Source of the DNA: Bacilli bacterium
GTDB taxonomy: Bacteria > Bacillota_I > Bacilli_A > RF39 > UBA660
NCBI GenBank assembly: GCA_028684435.1
Contig: JAQUFX010000018.1
Coordinates: 1 to 20,193, forward strand
DNA length: 20,193 nucleotides
Direction of reading: 5' to 3'
The translations under genes were made by a program, and so were the position numbers. Of the stretch, positions 5,467 to 13,323 are shown one piece after another (the stretch's first letter is position 1; every line of letters starts with the position of its first letter). Under the pieces are notes generated by a model. That model was not told the origin of the DNA, did not search any database, and worked only from the letters and a program-made list of their open reading frames with translations.

Positions 5467-7263
5467 ATGTTTAAAAAAATTGTGAGTTACGTGTTAGTTG
5501 GGGGGGTAGGAATATTTTTATTGCCTAGTATGGTCTATGCGACAACTACTACGGGACCTTTTAATGTAGATATTAATTATAAAGGTGATGTATCTTCGGA
5601 AAATTTTGTAGTAGAATATTGTACTATGTTTGATGAAAGTGATGGACATTGTACAGACTGGGCTGAATCTGAGGATAAAGAATTATTATCACTTGCATTG
5701 AATAATTGGGATAAAAGTGATTCGTGGTCTAATTATGTTAGAATATCAAAGGATATAACTGTACCTGGACAGGATACAACAAATTACACTATAATTTATG
5801 AAACGGCTATAAATACCGAGGTTAGCGGAAGACCAATATATAATTTTATTGATGATGAGTTAACTGAAGGTAATGTTAATGAATATGTGTTTGAATTCTC
5901 TGACGATGATGATATTACAAATGATACATACGTTATAAGTATATATCCAACACTTAAAAGTTTTGGGTGGAGCTTTGAAGATGTAAATCCAGATAATATT
6001 AATGATTCTGGAATAGATAATGGAACTGCAGTATTAAAAACTAATGAATCAGATTCTGGGAATATATTAATTAAAATTAAAGAAGGAGATTATCAAATAT
6101 TGCCAGGAACTGAAGTAACAATTGAATTATTACCTAATGCAGGTTATCAATTAACAACACTTCAATTGAATGGAACAGATTTAATAGCTGGAGAAAATGC
6201 TGGATATTTTAAATTCGTAATGCCAGAAAATAATTTGCATTTTAGAAGTATATTTGAAAGAACAGAAGATATTATTAATAAAAATTCAACTATTATTTCA
6301 AATGCTAGCGTTGCCGGATCAAATAATTTGATTGGTAATGGTAATTTGAGACTATCAATAGAAGATATAAGTGATGCCTCAATAAAGGAAAAATTAGAAG
6401 ACAATGTAATAAGTGGTAATGTTGCTGCATACCTAGATTTAAACTTAGAAAATGTTTTATTTAAAGGTAGTGAAGAAGATGTATGGGCAGATTCTTTAAC
6501 TGATTTAGGCACTGGCTATGTAACTATAACACTAGAACTTGGCGATATAGAATTAACTGAAGATTCATACATTGTTTATGAACATGATGGAAAGTTTTAT
6601 ACTATAATTGGTGATGATGTTATTTATGATGAAGTAGAAAATACGATTACATTTAATGCTAATAAATTTTCAAACTATGCTGTTGTTACTTCTGCTCCAA
6701 AGAAAAGCCATACTTTAAAGGCTGGAGAAAATGATGAATTTATTATGACATTTGAAGATATGGTTAATGGTGATTATGAATTAGAAGTTAACTCATTATT
6801 AGATTTATTAAAACTATCCGATGAAGAACTAGCATCTGCAGGAATAGATGCTACTCATGAAGAAATTGAAACTATTATTAATAGCATAAAAAGTGGAGTT
6901 TCAAAAAATGGAAATCTTATTGGTTTATACGAAATATCAGCGATTTTAAATGGTAATAAAAAGACTGATGGACCATTCACATTTAAAGTAAAATTAACAG
7001 ATGAACTAAAAAAATATAATACTTATAAGATGATATATGTAGATGATGAATTTAATGTTACTGAAACGGTAGTAACTGGAACTGTGAAAGATGGATATAT
7101 TATTTTCACACTTCCACATTTAAGTACTTATGCATTAACAGCATCAAATGTAGAAAATCCACAAACAGGTGATGGAATAATGAGTTCAGTATTACTTGGT
7201 AGTATTTCATTAGTTGGTTTACTTGGAACAAGTTTATATTTAAATAAAAAAAGATTTAATTAA
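5467..7263 (+). CDS. Secreted, cell-wall-anchored surface protein (NPQTG)
   Basis: 598 residues. The N-terminus is a Sec signal peptide (MFKKIVSYVLVGG ... LLPSMVYA) with probable cleavage after A25. The C-terminus is a sorting signal: NPQTG at 564-568, a hydrophobic segment and a KKR tail, so a sortase should link it to the cell wall. In between it is acidic. Around residues 206-265 is a repeat-type domain (PGTEVTIELLPNAGYQL ... FVMPENNLHFRSIFE) of the kind found in Gram-positive surface proteins. Two further beta-rich regions follow, the last ending in LPHLSTYALTA. It is probably an adhesin or stalk, but the ligand is unknown. It is a single gene with its own promoter and terminator. No sortase gene is in the window. 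Its position next to the tRNA-Pro island fits a variable surface gene. Confidence 0.88.
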   Translation: MFKKIVSYVLVGGVGIFLLPSMVYATTTTGPFNVDINYKGDVSSENFVVEYCTMFDESDGHCTDWAESEDKELLSLALNNWDKSDSWSNYVRISKDITVPGQDTTNYTIIYETAINTEVSGRPIYNFIDDELTEGNVNEYVFEFSDDDDITNDTYVISIYPTLKSFGWSFEDVNPDNINDSGIDNGTAVLKTNESDSGNILIKIKEGDYQILPGTEVTIELLPNAGYQLTTLQLNGTDLIAGENAGYFKFVMPENNLHFRSIFERTEDIINKNSTIISNASVAGSNNLIGNGNLRLSIEDISDASIKEKLEDNVISGNVAAYLDLNLENVLFKGSEEDVWADSLTDLGTGYVTITLELGDIELTEDSYIVYEHDGKFYTIIGDDVIYDEVENTITFNANKFSNYAVVTSAPKKSHTLKAGENDEFIMTFEDMVNGDYELEVNSLLDLLKLSDEELASAGIDATHEEIETIINSIKSGVSKNGNLIGLYEISAILNGNKKTDGPFTFKVKLTDELKKYNTYKMIYVDDEFNVTETVVTGTVKDGYIIFTLPHLSTYALTASNVENPQTGDGIMSSVLLGSISLVGLLGTSLYLNKKRFN

Positions 7264-7284
7264 TAATAAAATTAATTACTAATA

Positions 7285-7312
7285 AAAAATGGACAAAAAT
7301 GTTCATTTTTTT
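7285..7312 (+). terminator. Terminator of the surface protein gene
   Basis: AAAAATGGAC and GTTCATTTTT form a 10-bp stem (one G-T pair) around a 6-nt loop, followed by more T. Confidence 0.85.
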
Positions 7313-7366
7313 GTTAAAATAATTTCGGAAAAAAGTCCATTTTCTTATATTATCTCGTTTATTATG

Positions 7367-7419
7367 ATTAATTAATGAATTAATTTAAGTTTCTGCTTTG
7401 TTTTCATCTTCGGGATATT
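7367..7419. repeat. Diverged AT-rich repeat, copy 2
   Basis: Matches 2600-2651 as described there. The best conserved blocks are ATTAATTArTGAATTAATT and TTTTCATCTTyGGG. It lies between the surface protein terminator and the ArsR promoter. Confidence 0.5.
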
Positions 7420-7452
7420 TAATAAAAATGGATATTAACTTAGTTTTTTATG

Positions 7453-7482
7453 TTGACATAAATAATTAGCTTTGCATATAAT
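7453..7482 (+). promoter_or_regulatory. Promoter of the ArsR operon
   Basis: A perfect -35 TTGACA (7453-7458) and a perfect -10 TATAAT (7477-7482) are separated by 18 bases. It is one of only two promoters in the window with a consensus -35, as expected for a repressor-controlled promoter. Confidence 0.85.
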
Positions 7483-7484
7483 AG

Positions 7485-7504
7485 ATATAGATAATTATCT
7501 ATAT
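7485..7504. promoter_or_regulatory. ArsR operator: perfect 20-bp palindrome
   Basis: ATATAGATAA followed by its exact reverse complement. It starts 2 bases after the -10 hexamer and so covers the transcription start, the usual place for an ArsR/SmtB-type operator that blocks transcription. Confidence 0.75.
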
Positions 7505-7533
7505 GATAAGTATTTTATGAAAGAAGTAATCTT

Positions 7534-7830
7534 ATGAAAAATAATTATGATGAATATGCGCAAATTTTTAAAACTCTGAGTGATGCAACCAGATTAAAAA
7601 TTTTATCAATGTTATTAAAAGAAGAATTATGTGCATGCAGAATACTTGAAGCATTTAATATAACCCAGCCAACTCTTTCTTATCATATGAAAATGTTAAC
7701 TGATATTGGTCTTATTAATGCTGTTAAAGATGGCTCATGGGTAATCTATTCTTTTAATAAAAAACGAAAAGAAGAAATATTAAGATATTTATTAAATTTA
7801 TTGCATGAAGATTACTTTAGTAAGAGGTGA
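7534..7830 (+). CDS. arsR: ArsR-family metalloregulatory repressor
   Basis: 98 residues, a full-length winged-helix repressor of the ArsR/SmtB family. FKTLSDATRLKILSML is the N-terminal helix pair. ELCACRILEAF carries the arsenic-type CxC sensor (C33, C35) at the start of the recognition region. TQPTLSYHMKMLTDIGLI is the DNA-recognition helix, and GSWVIYSF is the wing. In the ArsR family, trivalent arsenic or antimony binds cysteines here and releases DNA. Many members use a third cysteine, which I do not see, so the exact inducer is uncertain. The protein should bind the 20-bp palindrome just upstream and repress its own operon. The permease follows within 5 bases. The start has only a weak AAAGAAG site. 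Confidence 0.92.
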   Translation: MKNNYDEYAQIFKTLSDATRLKILSMLLKEELCACRILEAFNITQPTLSYHMKMLTDIGLINAVKDGSWVIYSFNKKRKEEILRYLLNLLHEDYFSKR

Positions 7831-7835
7831 ATTAG

Positions 7836-8864
7836 TTGAATATTATAAATAATATTTTGGCATTTTTAAATGATCAGTTATTAAAAATGGAATGGTTAAA
7901 TGATTTAATAAAATGGATCGTTGAAAAAGGATTTAATTTAGATATTAATGGTCAACTTGGTGGTAGTATTAATTTCTTTTTATATGATATCATAAAAATT
8001 TTTATCTTATTATCAGTTTTAATATATATAATATCTTATATTCAATCTTATTTTCCTCCTGAGAGAACTAAAAAAATAATTGGGAAATTTAAAGGTATAA
8101 GTGCTAATATCATTGGCGCTTTATTAGGAACGGTAACACCATTTTGTTCTTGTTCATCAATACCATTATTTATTGGGTTTGTTAAGGCAGGATTACCTTT
8201 AGGAGTGACATTTTCATTCTTAATATCATCACCTTTAGTTGATTTAGCTTCAGTTTTGCTTTTAGCTAGTATTTTTAATTGGACGATAGCGATAGCTTAT
8301 GTAGTAGTAGGGTTATTAATAGCTATTATTGGTAGTACAATAATTAGTAAATTAAATTTAGAAAAGTATGTTGAACCATTTGTTTTAAATCAATCAAATA
8401 TATCTGAGTGTATATGTTCAGAAAGTGAAGTTCTAACCAAAAAAGAGCGAAGAAATTATGCTAAAGAACAAACAATAGAAATAATAAAGAAAGTATGGTT
8501 ATATGTTTTAATAGGAGTAGGAATTGGTACGCTTATTCATAACTGGATACCACAAAATGTCATCATTGCTATACTAGGTAAAGATAATGTTTTTTCAGTT
8601 TTAATTGCAACTTTAGTCGGAATACCAATGTATGCAGATATTTTTGGAACATTGCCAATTGCTGAGGCTTTAGTATATAAAGGGGTAAGTATCGGAACGG
8701 TATTATCATTTATGATGGCAGTTACAGCTCTATCATTACCATCAATAATAATGTTAAAAAGAGTGGTTAAAATGAAACTTTTAGTTATATTTGTTTCTAT
8801 TGTAACAATCGGAATATTGATTATGGGTTATGTATTTAATTATTTTAGTTATCTATTAATTTAG
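7836..8864 (+). CDS. arsP: ArsP/YraQ-type permease (arsenic-linked efflux)
   Basis: 342 residues with about eight to ten membrane segments. The family signature is TPFCSCSSIPLF (101-112, with C104 and C106), followed by GLPLGVTFSFLISSPLVD. This is the permease family PF03773, which includes ArsP, an exporter of trivalent organoarsenicals. A long cytoplasmic loop (about 172-215) holds another cysteine pair (ECICSE). The second half repeats the layout, with GIPMYADIFGTLPIAEAL. The start is TTG 7836: an AAGAGGTGA ribosome site, overlapping the arsR stop, lies 5 bases before it, so translation is probably coupled to arsR. Co-regulation by ArsR and a following thioredoxin-like gene support a role in metalloid export. 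The exact substrate (inorganic or methylated arsenic, antimony) cannot be told, and the symbol is by family. Confidence 0.85.
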   Translation: MNIINNILAFLNDQLLKMEWLNDLIKWIVEKGFNLDINGQLGGSINFFLYDIIKIFILLSVLIYIISYIQSYFPPERTKKIIGKFKGISANIIGALLGTVTPFCSCSSIPLFIGFVKAGLPLGVTFSFLISSPLVDLASVLLLASIFNWTIAIAYVVVGLLIAIIGSTIISKLNLEKYVEPFVLNQSNISECICSESEVLTKKERRNYAKEQTIEIIKKVWLYVLIGVGIGTLIHNWIPQNVIIAILGKDNVFSVLIATLVGIPMYADIFGTLPIAEALVYKGVSIGTVLSFMMAVTALSLPSIIMLKRVVKMKLLVIFVSIVTIGILIMGYVFNYFSYLLI

Positions 8865-8918
8865 AAGATAATAATTAATTAAATTATAATTTATTAAGTT
8901 AATGAAAGGAGAAAAATA

Positions 8919-9206
8919 ATGAAAATTAATGTAAAGGTTTTAGGAACTGGTTGTTCATCATGCCATAAATTATATAAAGATATAACTGAAGTTATATCTG
9001 AATTAAAAATTGATGCTAATCTAGAAAAAATAGAAAATATCGAGCAAATCATGGCATATAGTATTATGGGATTACCGGCACTAGTTGTAAATGAAAAAGT
9101 CAAGTTTTATGGAAAAAGTCCAAATAAAGAAGAATTAAAAAAATATTTAACTTCAGATATTGAACCAGATAATCAATGTTCATGCTGTTGTGATTGTACT
9201 AAATAA
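8919..9206 (+). CDS. Small thioredoxin-like protein with cysteine-rich tail
   Basis: 95 residues. MKINVKVLGTGCSSCHKLY is the start of the small thioredoxin/glutaredoxin-like family often listed as redox-active disulfide protein 2, with the CxxC at C12 and C15. The conserved cis-proline loop is present (MGLPALVV). Such genes commonly sit beside ArsP/YraQ permeases. Unusually, the last nine residues hold five cysteines (CSCCCDCTK), which could bind a metal or metalloid and so hand it to, or accept it from, the permease. That is inference. An AAAGGAG ribosome site precedes the ATG. It is third in the ArsR operon, 54 bases after the permease. Confidence 0.85.
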   Translation: MKINVKVLGTGCSSCHKLYKDITEVISELKIDANLEKIENIEQIMAYSIMGLPALVVNEKVKFYGKSPNKEELKKYLTSDIEPDNQCSCCCDCTK

Positions 9207-9227
9207 TTAATGAAAGGATAAATATAT

Positions 9228-9644
9228 ATGAAAATAAGTATTATTTATTATAGTATGACAGGTCATTCTAAAAAAATGGCTAATACTATTAGTAAAGAAT
9301 TAAGTGTTAGTTCTGAAAATATAAAAACAAATCCTAAATTAGAGGATGTTGATTTATTGTTTATTATTAGTGGTATATATAGTGATAAAAGTTCACCTGT
9401 ATTAATTGAATATGTTAAGGGATTAACTAAAAGAAATGTGAAAAAAGTAGCTCTTATTACTTCTTCTGGTTCTGGAATAACAAAACCAATTAAAGTTAGA
9501 GAAATATTAGAAAATAACGGAATAAAAGTCTTGAAAGATGAATTTTTATATGCGGGAGGATTTATGTTTTTTGGTGGACATCCAAATAAAAACGATATAA
9601 TGAATGCCACTAATTTTGTTAAAGAAACATTAAAATCTTTATGA
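9228..9644 (+). CDS. Flavodoxin-like FMN protein
   Basis: 138 residues, the length of a short-chain flavodoxin. The FMN phosphate loop is YYSMTGHSKKMA (S9 to S14, the S/T-x-T-G-x-T/S pattern). DLLFIISGIYSDKSSP and VALITSSGSG are the second and third beta strands with their flavin-binding loops, and YAGGFMFFGGHP follows. It presumably carries electrons in the cytoplasm. Being the fourth gene of the ArsR operon, 21 bases after the thioredoxin-like gene with an AAAGGA site, it may reduce that protein or a metalloid, but no partner reductase is nearby. It could instead be a flavodoxin-fold oxidoreductase. The stop codon TGA forms part of the next promoter. Confidence 0.85.
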   Translation: MKISIIYYSMTGHSKKMANTISKELSVSSENIKTNPKLEDVDLLFIISGIYSDKSSPVLIEYVKGLTKRNVKKVALITSSGSGITKPIKVREILENNGIKVLKDEFLYAGGFMFFGGHPNKNDIMNATNFVKETLKSL

Positions 9645-9650
9645 TATAAT
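9642..9650 (+). promoter_or_regulatory. Extended -10 promoter overlapping the flavodoxin stop codon
   Basis: The TGA stop (9642-9644) is also the TG-A of TGATATAAT, a perfect extended -10 for the small membrane protein. Confidence 0.6.
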
Positions 9651-9673
9651 AAATTAGATAGGGATGATAAAAT

Positions 9674-9835
9674 ATGCCATTAGTTATTCTGATTGTTTTA
9701 TTTTCTTTAATAGGTATTGTATATGGCATTAAAAAGCAAGATAAAAAGACAATTATTATTTCTACAAGTGTTTTGATTTTACTTGCTATTGCATTATTGA
9801 TCTATTTATATTTTTATTCCAAAAATCCTTATTAA
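9674..9835 (+). CDS. Small two-segment membrane protein (53 residues)
   Basis: It starts MPLVILIVLFSLIGIVYG, then a short basic loop (IKKQDKKT), then a second hydrophobic segment IIISTSVLILLAIALLIYLY, and ends FYSKNPY before TAA. Two membrane helices with a positive loop predict a small hairpin protein with both termini outside. The function is unknown. An AGATAGGGA site lies a little far upstream and a perfect extended -10 lies 24 bases before the ATG, so it is probably expressed on its own and by read-through of the ArsR operon. A link to metalloid export is possible from position only. Confidence 0.6.
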   Translation: MPLVILIVLFSLIGIVYGIKKQDKKTIIISTSVLILLAIALLIYLYFYSKNPY

Positions 9836-9945
9836 TAATTAAAATTTAGACTTGTTAAAAAATAGTTTATTTATATATTGAAGGAAATCTATATATGAAG
9901 TTGAAAATGAGTGAAGGAAATCTTATGAAAAAGTTTTTTTTCCCA

Positions 9946-9954
9946 TGATATAAT
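9946..9954 (+). promoter_or_regulatory. Extended -10 promoter of the P-type ATPase gene
   Basis: TGATATAAT at 9946-9954, 38 bases before the chosen ATG. A 17-codon open stretch (9895-9948) ends in the TGA of this element and overlaps a short repeat GAAGGAAATCT (9880 and 9913). I see no clear regulatory meaning. Confidence 0.6.
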
Positions 9955-9991
9955 TTAATAAGTTAACATATTTAATATGTGGAGGTATTTT

Positions 9992-12496
9992 ATGAAAATT
10001 GGCAACTTTAAAAATAATTATACTGGTCTAAATAATGAGCAGGTAAAAGAATCAAAAATCAAATATGGAATAAATTCTTTAGGTAGTGTAAAAAAAGATA
10101 GCATATTAAAAAAACTATTGAATACTTTTAAAGAACCAATGCTTTTATTATTACTTGGAACATGTTGTATATATATGTTATTAGGACAATTTAGTGATAG
10201 CATCATAATGTTTACTTTTATTTTTTTTATCGCTGGAATATCATTTTATCAAGAATATAAAACGGATAAAGCATTAGAAACTTTAAAAAAAATATCTAGC
10301 CCTAAAAGTAAAGTTATCAGAAATAATAGAATTATCGAAGTTAAAAGTGATGAAATAGTTGTTGGAGATATGATGTTAGTTCAAGAAGGAAATATAATAA
10401 ATGCTGAAGGAGATATATTAGAATGCCATGATTTTAGCGTTAATGAATCATCTTTAACAGGAGAATCACTTATTGTGTGGAAAAAAGTGAAATTAAATGC
10501 TAATGAAAAAAAAGAATATTTTAAAAAAAATAAATGTTATTCTAGTACTGTTGTTACTGGTGGAGAAGCCATTATTTTAATCACAAATGTTGGAATTAAT
10601 ACGGAATATGGAAAAATTGGTGATGCTTTAGAAAAAATTGTTGAACCAAAAACATTATTAGAAAAGCAAATTCGTAAACTAATTATTATCTGTGCCTTTA
10701 TCAGTATTCTATTTATGGTTTTTGTTGGCCTTGTAACTTTAATTAATAATGTTAATGATGCTACAACCTTCTTTAAACGTATAACCGATGCTATTCTTGC
10801 CGGTATTACTATTGCTATGGCTACTATTCCTGAAGAACTACCCATAATTTTAACCGTTTTTTTAACTACTGGTGCATATCTTATTTCGAAAAAAAAATCA
10901 TTGGTTCGTAAAATGAATGCTGTTGAAACTTTAGGTTCAATTTCAGTGCTATGTGTTGATAAAACGGGTACTTTAACGGAAAATAAAATGACTGTTATTG
11001 ATACTTATGCTCATAGAAAACCAGAAGAATTATTAGTTGCTAGTTTTTTATCATGTGAAAAAGAAGCTTTTGATCCTATGGAACAAGCTATTATTGATTT
11101 CTGCCGAAAACAAAATATTACCACTGAATTTATGGATGATAGGCCTGTATTTGAATATCCCTTTAGTTCTGAAACCAAAATAATGGGGCATGTTTTTAAT
11201 AAAAATAATGATTATAATGTTTATGTAAAGGGTGCATATGAACAAGTATTACCTTTATGTAATTTAAATGAAGATGAAATAAAAAAAATATCAGAAAAAG
11301 AAATGTTTTTTTCAAATAAAGGATACCGGGTTTTAGCAGTTGCTCATAGTAAGAGTTCTAAAATAGAACAATCATTAGATAAATATCAATTTTCTTTTGC
11401 CGGTTTATTAGCATTTGTTGATCCTCCACGTTATGGAGTGAAAGAAGCAATAGAAAGTTGCTATCAAGCGGGAATTAAATTAGTGATGATTACTGGAGAT
11501 AATGGAGAAACAGCAAAAGCAATTGGTAAAGAAATAGGACTTAAAAATTGTGAAAAAGTTATTACGGGAGAAGAATTAGAAAAAATAGATGATGAAGAAT
11601 TAGCAAAAATAGTTAAAGATGTAACAATCTTTGCTAGAGTTTATCCAAATCATAAAATGCGTATCGTTGAGGCTTTCCAAAGAAATAACATGGTTGTAGC
11701 TATGACAGGTGATGGGGTAAATGATGCAACAGCTTTAAAAAAAGCTGATATCGGAATTGCGATGGGAAAGAGAGGAACCGAAGTAGCTAAAGAAGCATCT
11801 AAATTAATTTTATTAGATGACAATTTTAAAACAATAATAACCGCAGTTGAAAATGGAAGACGTATCTATGAAAATATTCGCAAAGCTATTGGTTATGTTT
11901 TAATAGTTCATATTCCAATTGCTTTAGTTGCCTTGTTAATGCCTTTATTAAATTTTCCAATATTATTATTACCTATTCATGTTGTTTTGTTAGAGTTGAT
12001 TATAGATCCAATTTCATCGATTGTTTTCCAAAGATGTATTGCTGATAAAGATATTATGAAAAAAAGGCCAAGGAAAACCACCGAAAATATTTTAAACAAA
12101 AAATATGTTTTTACATATATCGTTCAAGGATTAATTATTTCACTTGGTTTTTTGGGTAGCTATATATATTTATTAACTAATGGTTATTCTAATGAAATGG
12201 CAAGAACATTTGCTCTGACAGTTTTAATATTATCTAATCTTTTTATTGTTTATGTTAATATCAATAAAAACTTAACAATTATTAACTTTATAAATATTTT
12301 AAAAGATAAAGTTATTTCAATTATAAATATTGTAATATTAATAGCTCTAATAATGGTTATTTATATACCATTATTCCAAGAAATAGTAGGTACCATAGCG
12401 TTAACTTTTAACCAATTTTTAGTAGCTTTAACTATAGCACTTCTTTGCACGATATGGTATGACTTGATAAAAATATTCCAAATAAATAGAAAATAA
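9992..12496 (+). CDS. P2-type cation-transporting ATPase
   Basis: 834 residues from ATG 9992, which has a GGAGG site 6 bases upstream. The ATG at 9977 lies before that site and is rejected. This is a full P-type ATPase: N-terminal cation-ATPase domain (YTGLNNEQVKESKIKYG), TGES actuator loop (156-159), membrane motif IPEELP (279-284), phosphorylation site CVDKTGTLT with D323, and hinge TGDGVND (572-578), with six C-terminal membrane segments. There are no heavy-metal CPC motif and no N-terminal metal-binding domains, so it is not a P1B pump. The layout matches calcium/sodium-type P2 pumps, but the PEEL variant (rather than PEGL) belongs to a less studied subgroup with unknown substrate. It uses ATP to move a cation across the membrane, probably outward. 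It has its own promoter, so nearness to the ArsR operon need not mean a shared role. Confidence 0.92.
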   Translation: MKIGNFKNNYTGLNNEQVKESKIKYGINSLGSVKKDSILKKLLNTFKEPMLLLLLGTCCIYMLLGQFSDSIIMFTFIFFIAGISFYQEYKTDKALETLKKISSPKSKVIRNNRIIEVKSDEIVVGDMMLVQEGNIINAEGDILECHDFSVNESSLTGESLIVWKKVKLNANEKKEYFKKNKCYSSTVVTGGEAIILITNVGINTEYGKIGDALEKIVEPKTLLEKQIRKLIIICAFISILFMVFVGLVTLINNVNDATTFFKRITDAILAGITIAMATIPEELPIILTVFLTTGAYLISKKKSLVRKMNAVETLGSISVLCVDKTGTLTENKMTVIDTYAHRKPEELLVASFLSCEKEAFDPMEQAIIDFCRKQNITTEFMDDRPVFEYPFSSETKIMGHVFNKNNDYNVYVKGAYEQVLPLCNLNEDEIKKISEKEMFFSNKGYRVLAVAHSKSSKIEQSLDKYQFSFAGLLAFVDPPRYGVKEAIESCYQAGIKLVMITGDNGETAKAIGKEIGLKNCEKVITGEELEKIDDEELAKIVKDVTIFARVYPNHKMRIVEAFQRNNMVVAMTGDGVNDATALKKADIGIAMGKRGTEVAKEASKLILLDDNFKTIITAVENGRRIYENIRKAIGYVLIVHIPIALVALLMPLLNFPILLLPIHVVLLELIIDPISSIVFQRCIADKDIMKKRPRKTTENILNKKYVFTYIVQGLIISLGFLGSYIYLLTNGYSNEMARTFALTVLILSNLFIVYVNINKNLTIINFINILKDKVISIINIVILIALIMVIYIPLFQEIVGTIALTFNQFLVALTIALLCTIWYDLIKIFQINRK

Positions 12497-12575
12497 TAAT
12501 CGAATTTTAAAATAAAGTATTGAAATAGTAGTAAATAAAAAAATTGTAAAATTTCCGCTTTTTTTAATAAAAAGA

Positions 12576-12604
12576 TTGACAAATGTAAAAAGTACACTTA
12601 CAAT
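12576..12604 (+). promoter_or_regulatory. Promoter of the Nudix-type regulator
   Basis: A perfect -35 TTGACA (12576-12581), a 17-base spacer and a -10 TACAAT (12599-12604). The spacer contains the palindrome TGTAAAAAGTACA, so binding there would block RNA polymerase. Confidence 0.8.
12584..12596. promoter_or_regulatory. Candidate operator TGTA-N5-TACA, copy 1
   Basis: TGTAAAAAGTACA between -35 and -10 of the regulator gene. The same palindrome with one change recurs at the promoter of the next operon (13324-13336). A further TTACA half site follows directly and overlaps the -10. Confidence 0.6.
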
Positions 12605-12624
12605 AGATATTGGTGATGAAATAT

Positions 12625-13299
12625 ATGAAAGTAAATAATCCTTTATATAAAAAAATAGGTATTCATTTAATTGCATCAATATTCACAGTTGAAAAAGGCA
12701 TTGTTAAAGTTCTTTTAATAAAAAGAACTAATGAGCCATATAAAGATAAGTGGGCTCTTGTTGGAGGAGCTTTATATAATAATGAAGATCTTGAAGAAGG
12801 AATAAAAAGAGAAATATTTGAAAAAACTGGTATCGTAGGAATTGATGTTTCAATATTTAAAGTTTTTGGTAAAATTAAAAGATCACCAGTTCAAAGAATG
12901 GTTGCTTTAGGTTATCTTGGGGTAATAGATGCTAATAAAGTAAATTTTTTGAAACAAACCTTAAAGACTTCTGATGCTGATTGGTTTGCCCTTGATAATA
13001 TTCCACCGCTTGCATATGACCATAAAGAAATTCTAGATGCTGCTTTTAATGAATTAAAAAATAAAATTGTTGAATCAAATATCTTACAGTCCTTATATCC
13101 AAACGGATTTACTATGCCTGAGATTCAAAAAGTATATGAAACAATCTTTAATAAAACGATTGATAAAAGAAATTTTAGAAAAAAATTCTTAAGTTTAGAT
13201 ATTATTGAGGATACAAATAAATATACTAAGTTTGAGGGAACAAAACCAGCTAAGTTATATCGATTTAAAAAGCATATAAAAACTAAAAATGTACTATAG
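12625..13299 (+). CDS. NrtR-type Nudix/winged-helix transcription regulator
   Basis: About 224 residues. The N-terminal two thirds are a Nudix fold (GIHLIASIFTVEKGIVKVLLI, WALVGG). The Nudix box reads GALYNNE ... REIFEKTGI: the first Glu and RE are kept, but the second Glu of the EE pair is Lys, so catalysis is doubtful and a sensor role is likely. The C-terminal part (SLYPNGFTMPEIQKVYE ... RNFRKKFLSLDIIE ... LYRFKKH) is the winged helix typical of NrtR-family regulators. In that family the Nudix part binds ADP-ribose or related ligands, and known targets include NAD and sugar metabolism. I chose ATG 12625, which has a GGTGA site 8 bases upstream. TTG 12610, GTG 12613 and ATG 12616 are upstream alternatives. 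It probably binds the TGTA-N5-TACA sites at its own promoter and the following operon. Confidence 0.88.
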   Translation: MKVNNPLYKKIGIHLIASIFTVEKGIVKVLLIKRTNEPYKDKWALVGGALYNNEDLEEGIKREIFEKTGIVGIDVSIFKVFGKIKRSPVQRMVALGYLGVIDANKVNFLKQTLKTSDADWFALDNIPPLAYDHKEILDAAFNELKNKIVESNILQSLYPNGFTMPEIQKVYETIFNKTIDKRNFRKKFLSLDIIEDTNKYTKFEGTKPAKLYRFKKHIKTKNVL

Positions 13300-13310
13300 A
13301 TGCTTTTTTT
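13267..13310 (+). terminator. Probable terminator of the regulator gene
   Basis: AAAAAGCAT (13267-13275) pairs with ATGCTTTTT (13300-13308), followed by more T. The loop is long (24 bases) and contains the stop codon, so it is weaker than the others. Confidence 0.5.
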
Positions 13311-13323
13311 TAGGGCTAACAAG

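Noticed and set aside
6162..6512. A 116-codon minus-strand frame inside the surface protein gene
   Set aside because: It is fully contained in a clear plus-strand gene, with no ribosome site or recognisable domain.
7340..7380. Possible fifth relic of the tRNA-Pro 3' end (TTATCTCG...TTATGATTAA)
   Set aside because: The match to the CTCGACCATTTAGAATTAA core is too poor to separate from chance in this AT-rich stretch.
9895..9948. A 17-codon leader peptide before the P-type ATPase
   Set aside because: It is preceded by an AAGGA-like site but has no repeated regulatory codons or attenuator hairpin, and it ends inside the promoter. Not supported as a gene.
9977..9991. Upstream ATG start for the P-type ATPase
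   Set aside because: It lies before the GGAGG ribosome site. The ATG at 9992 has correct spacing.
12361..12679. Two minus-strand open frames over the ATPase end and the regulator start
   Set aside because: They overlap well-supported plus-strand genes and a consensus promoter, have no ribosome sites, and read as low-complexity hydrophobic shadow translations.
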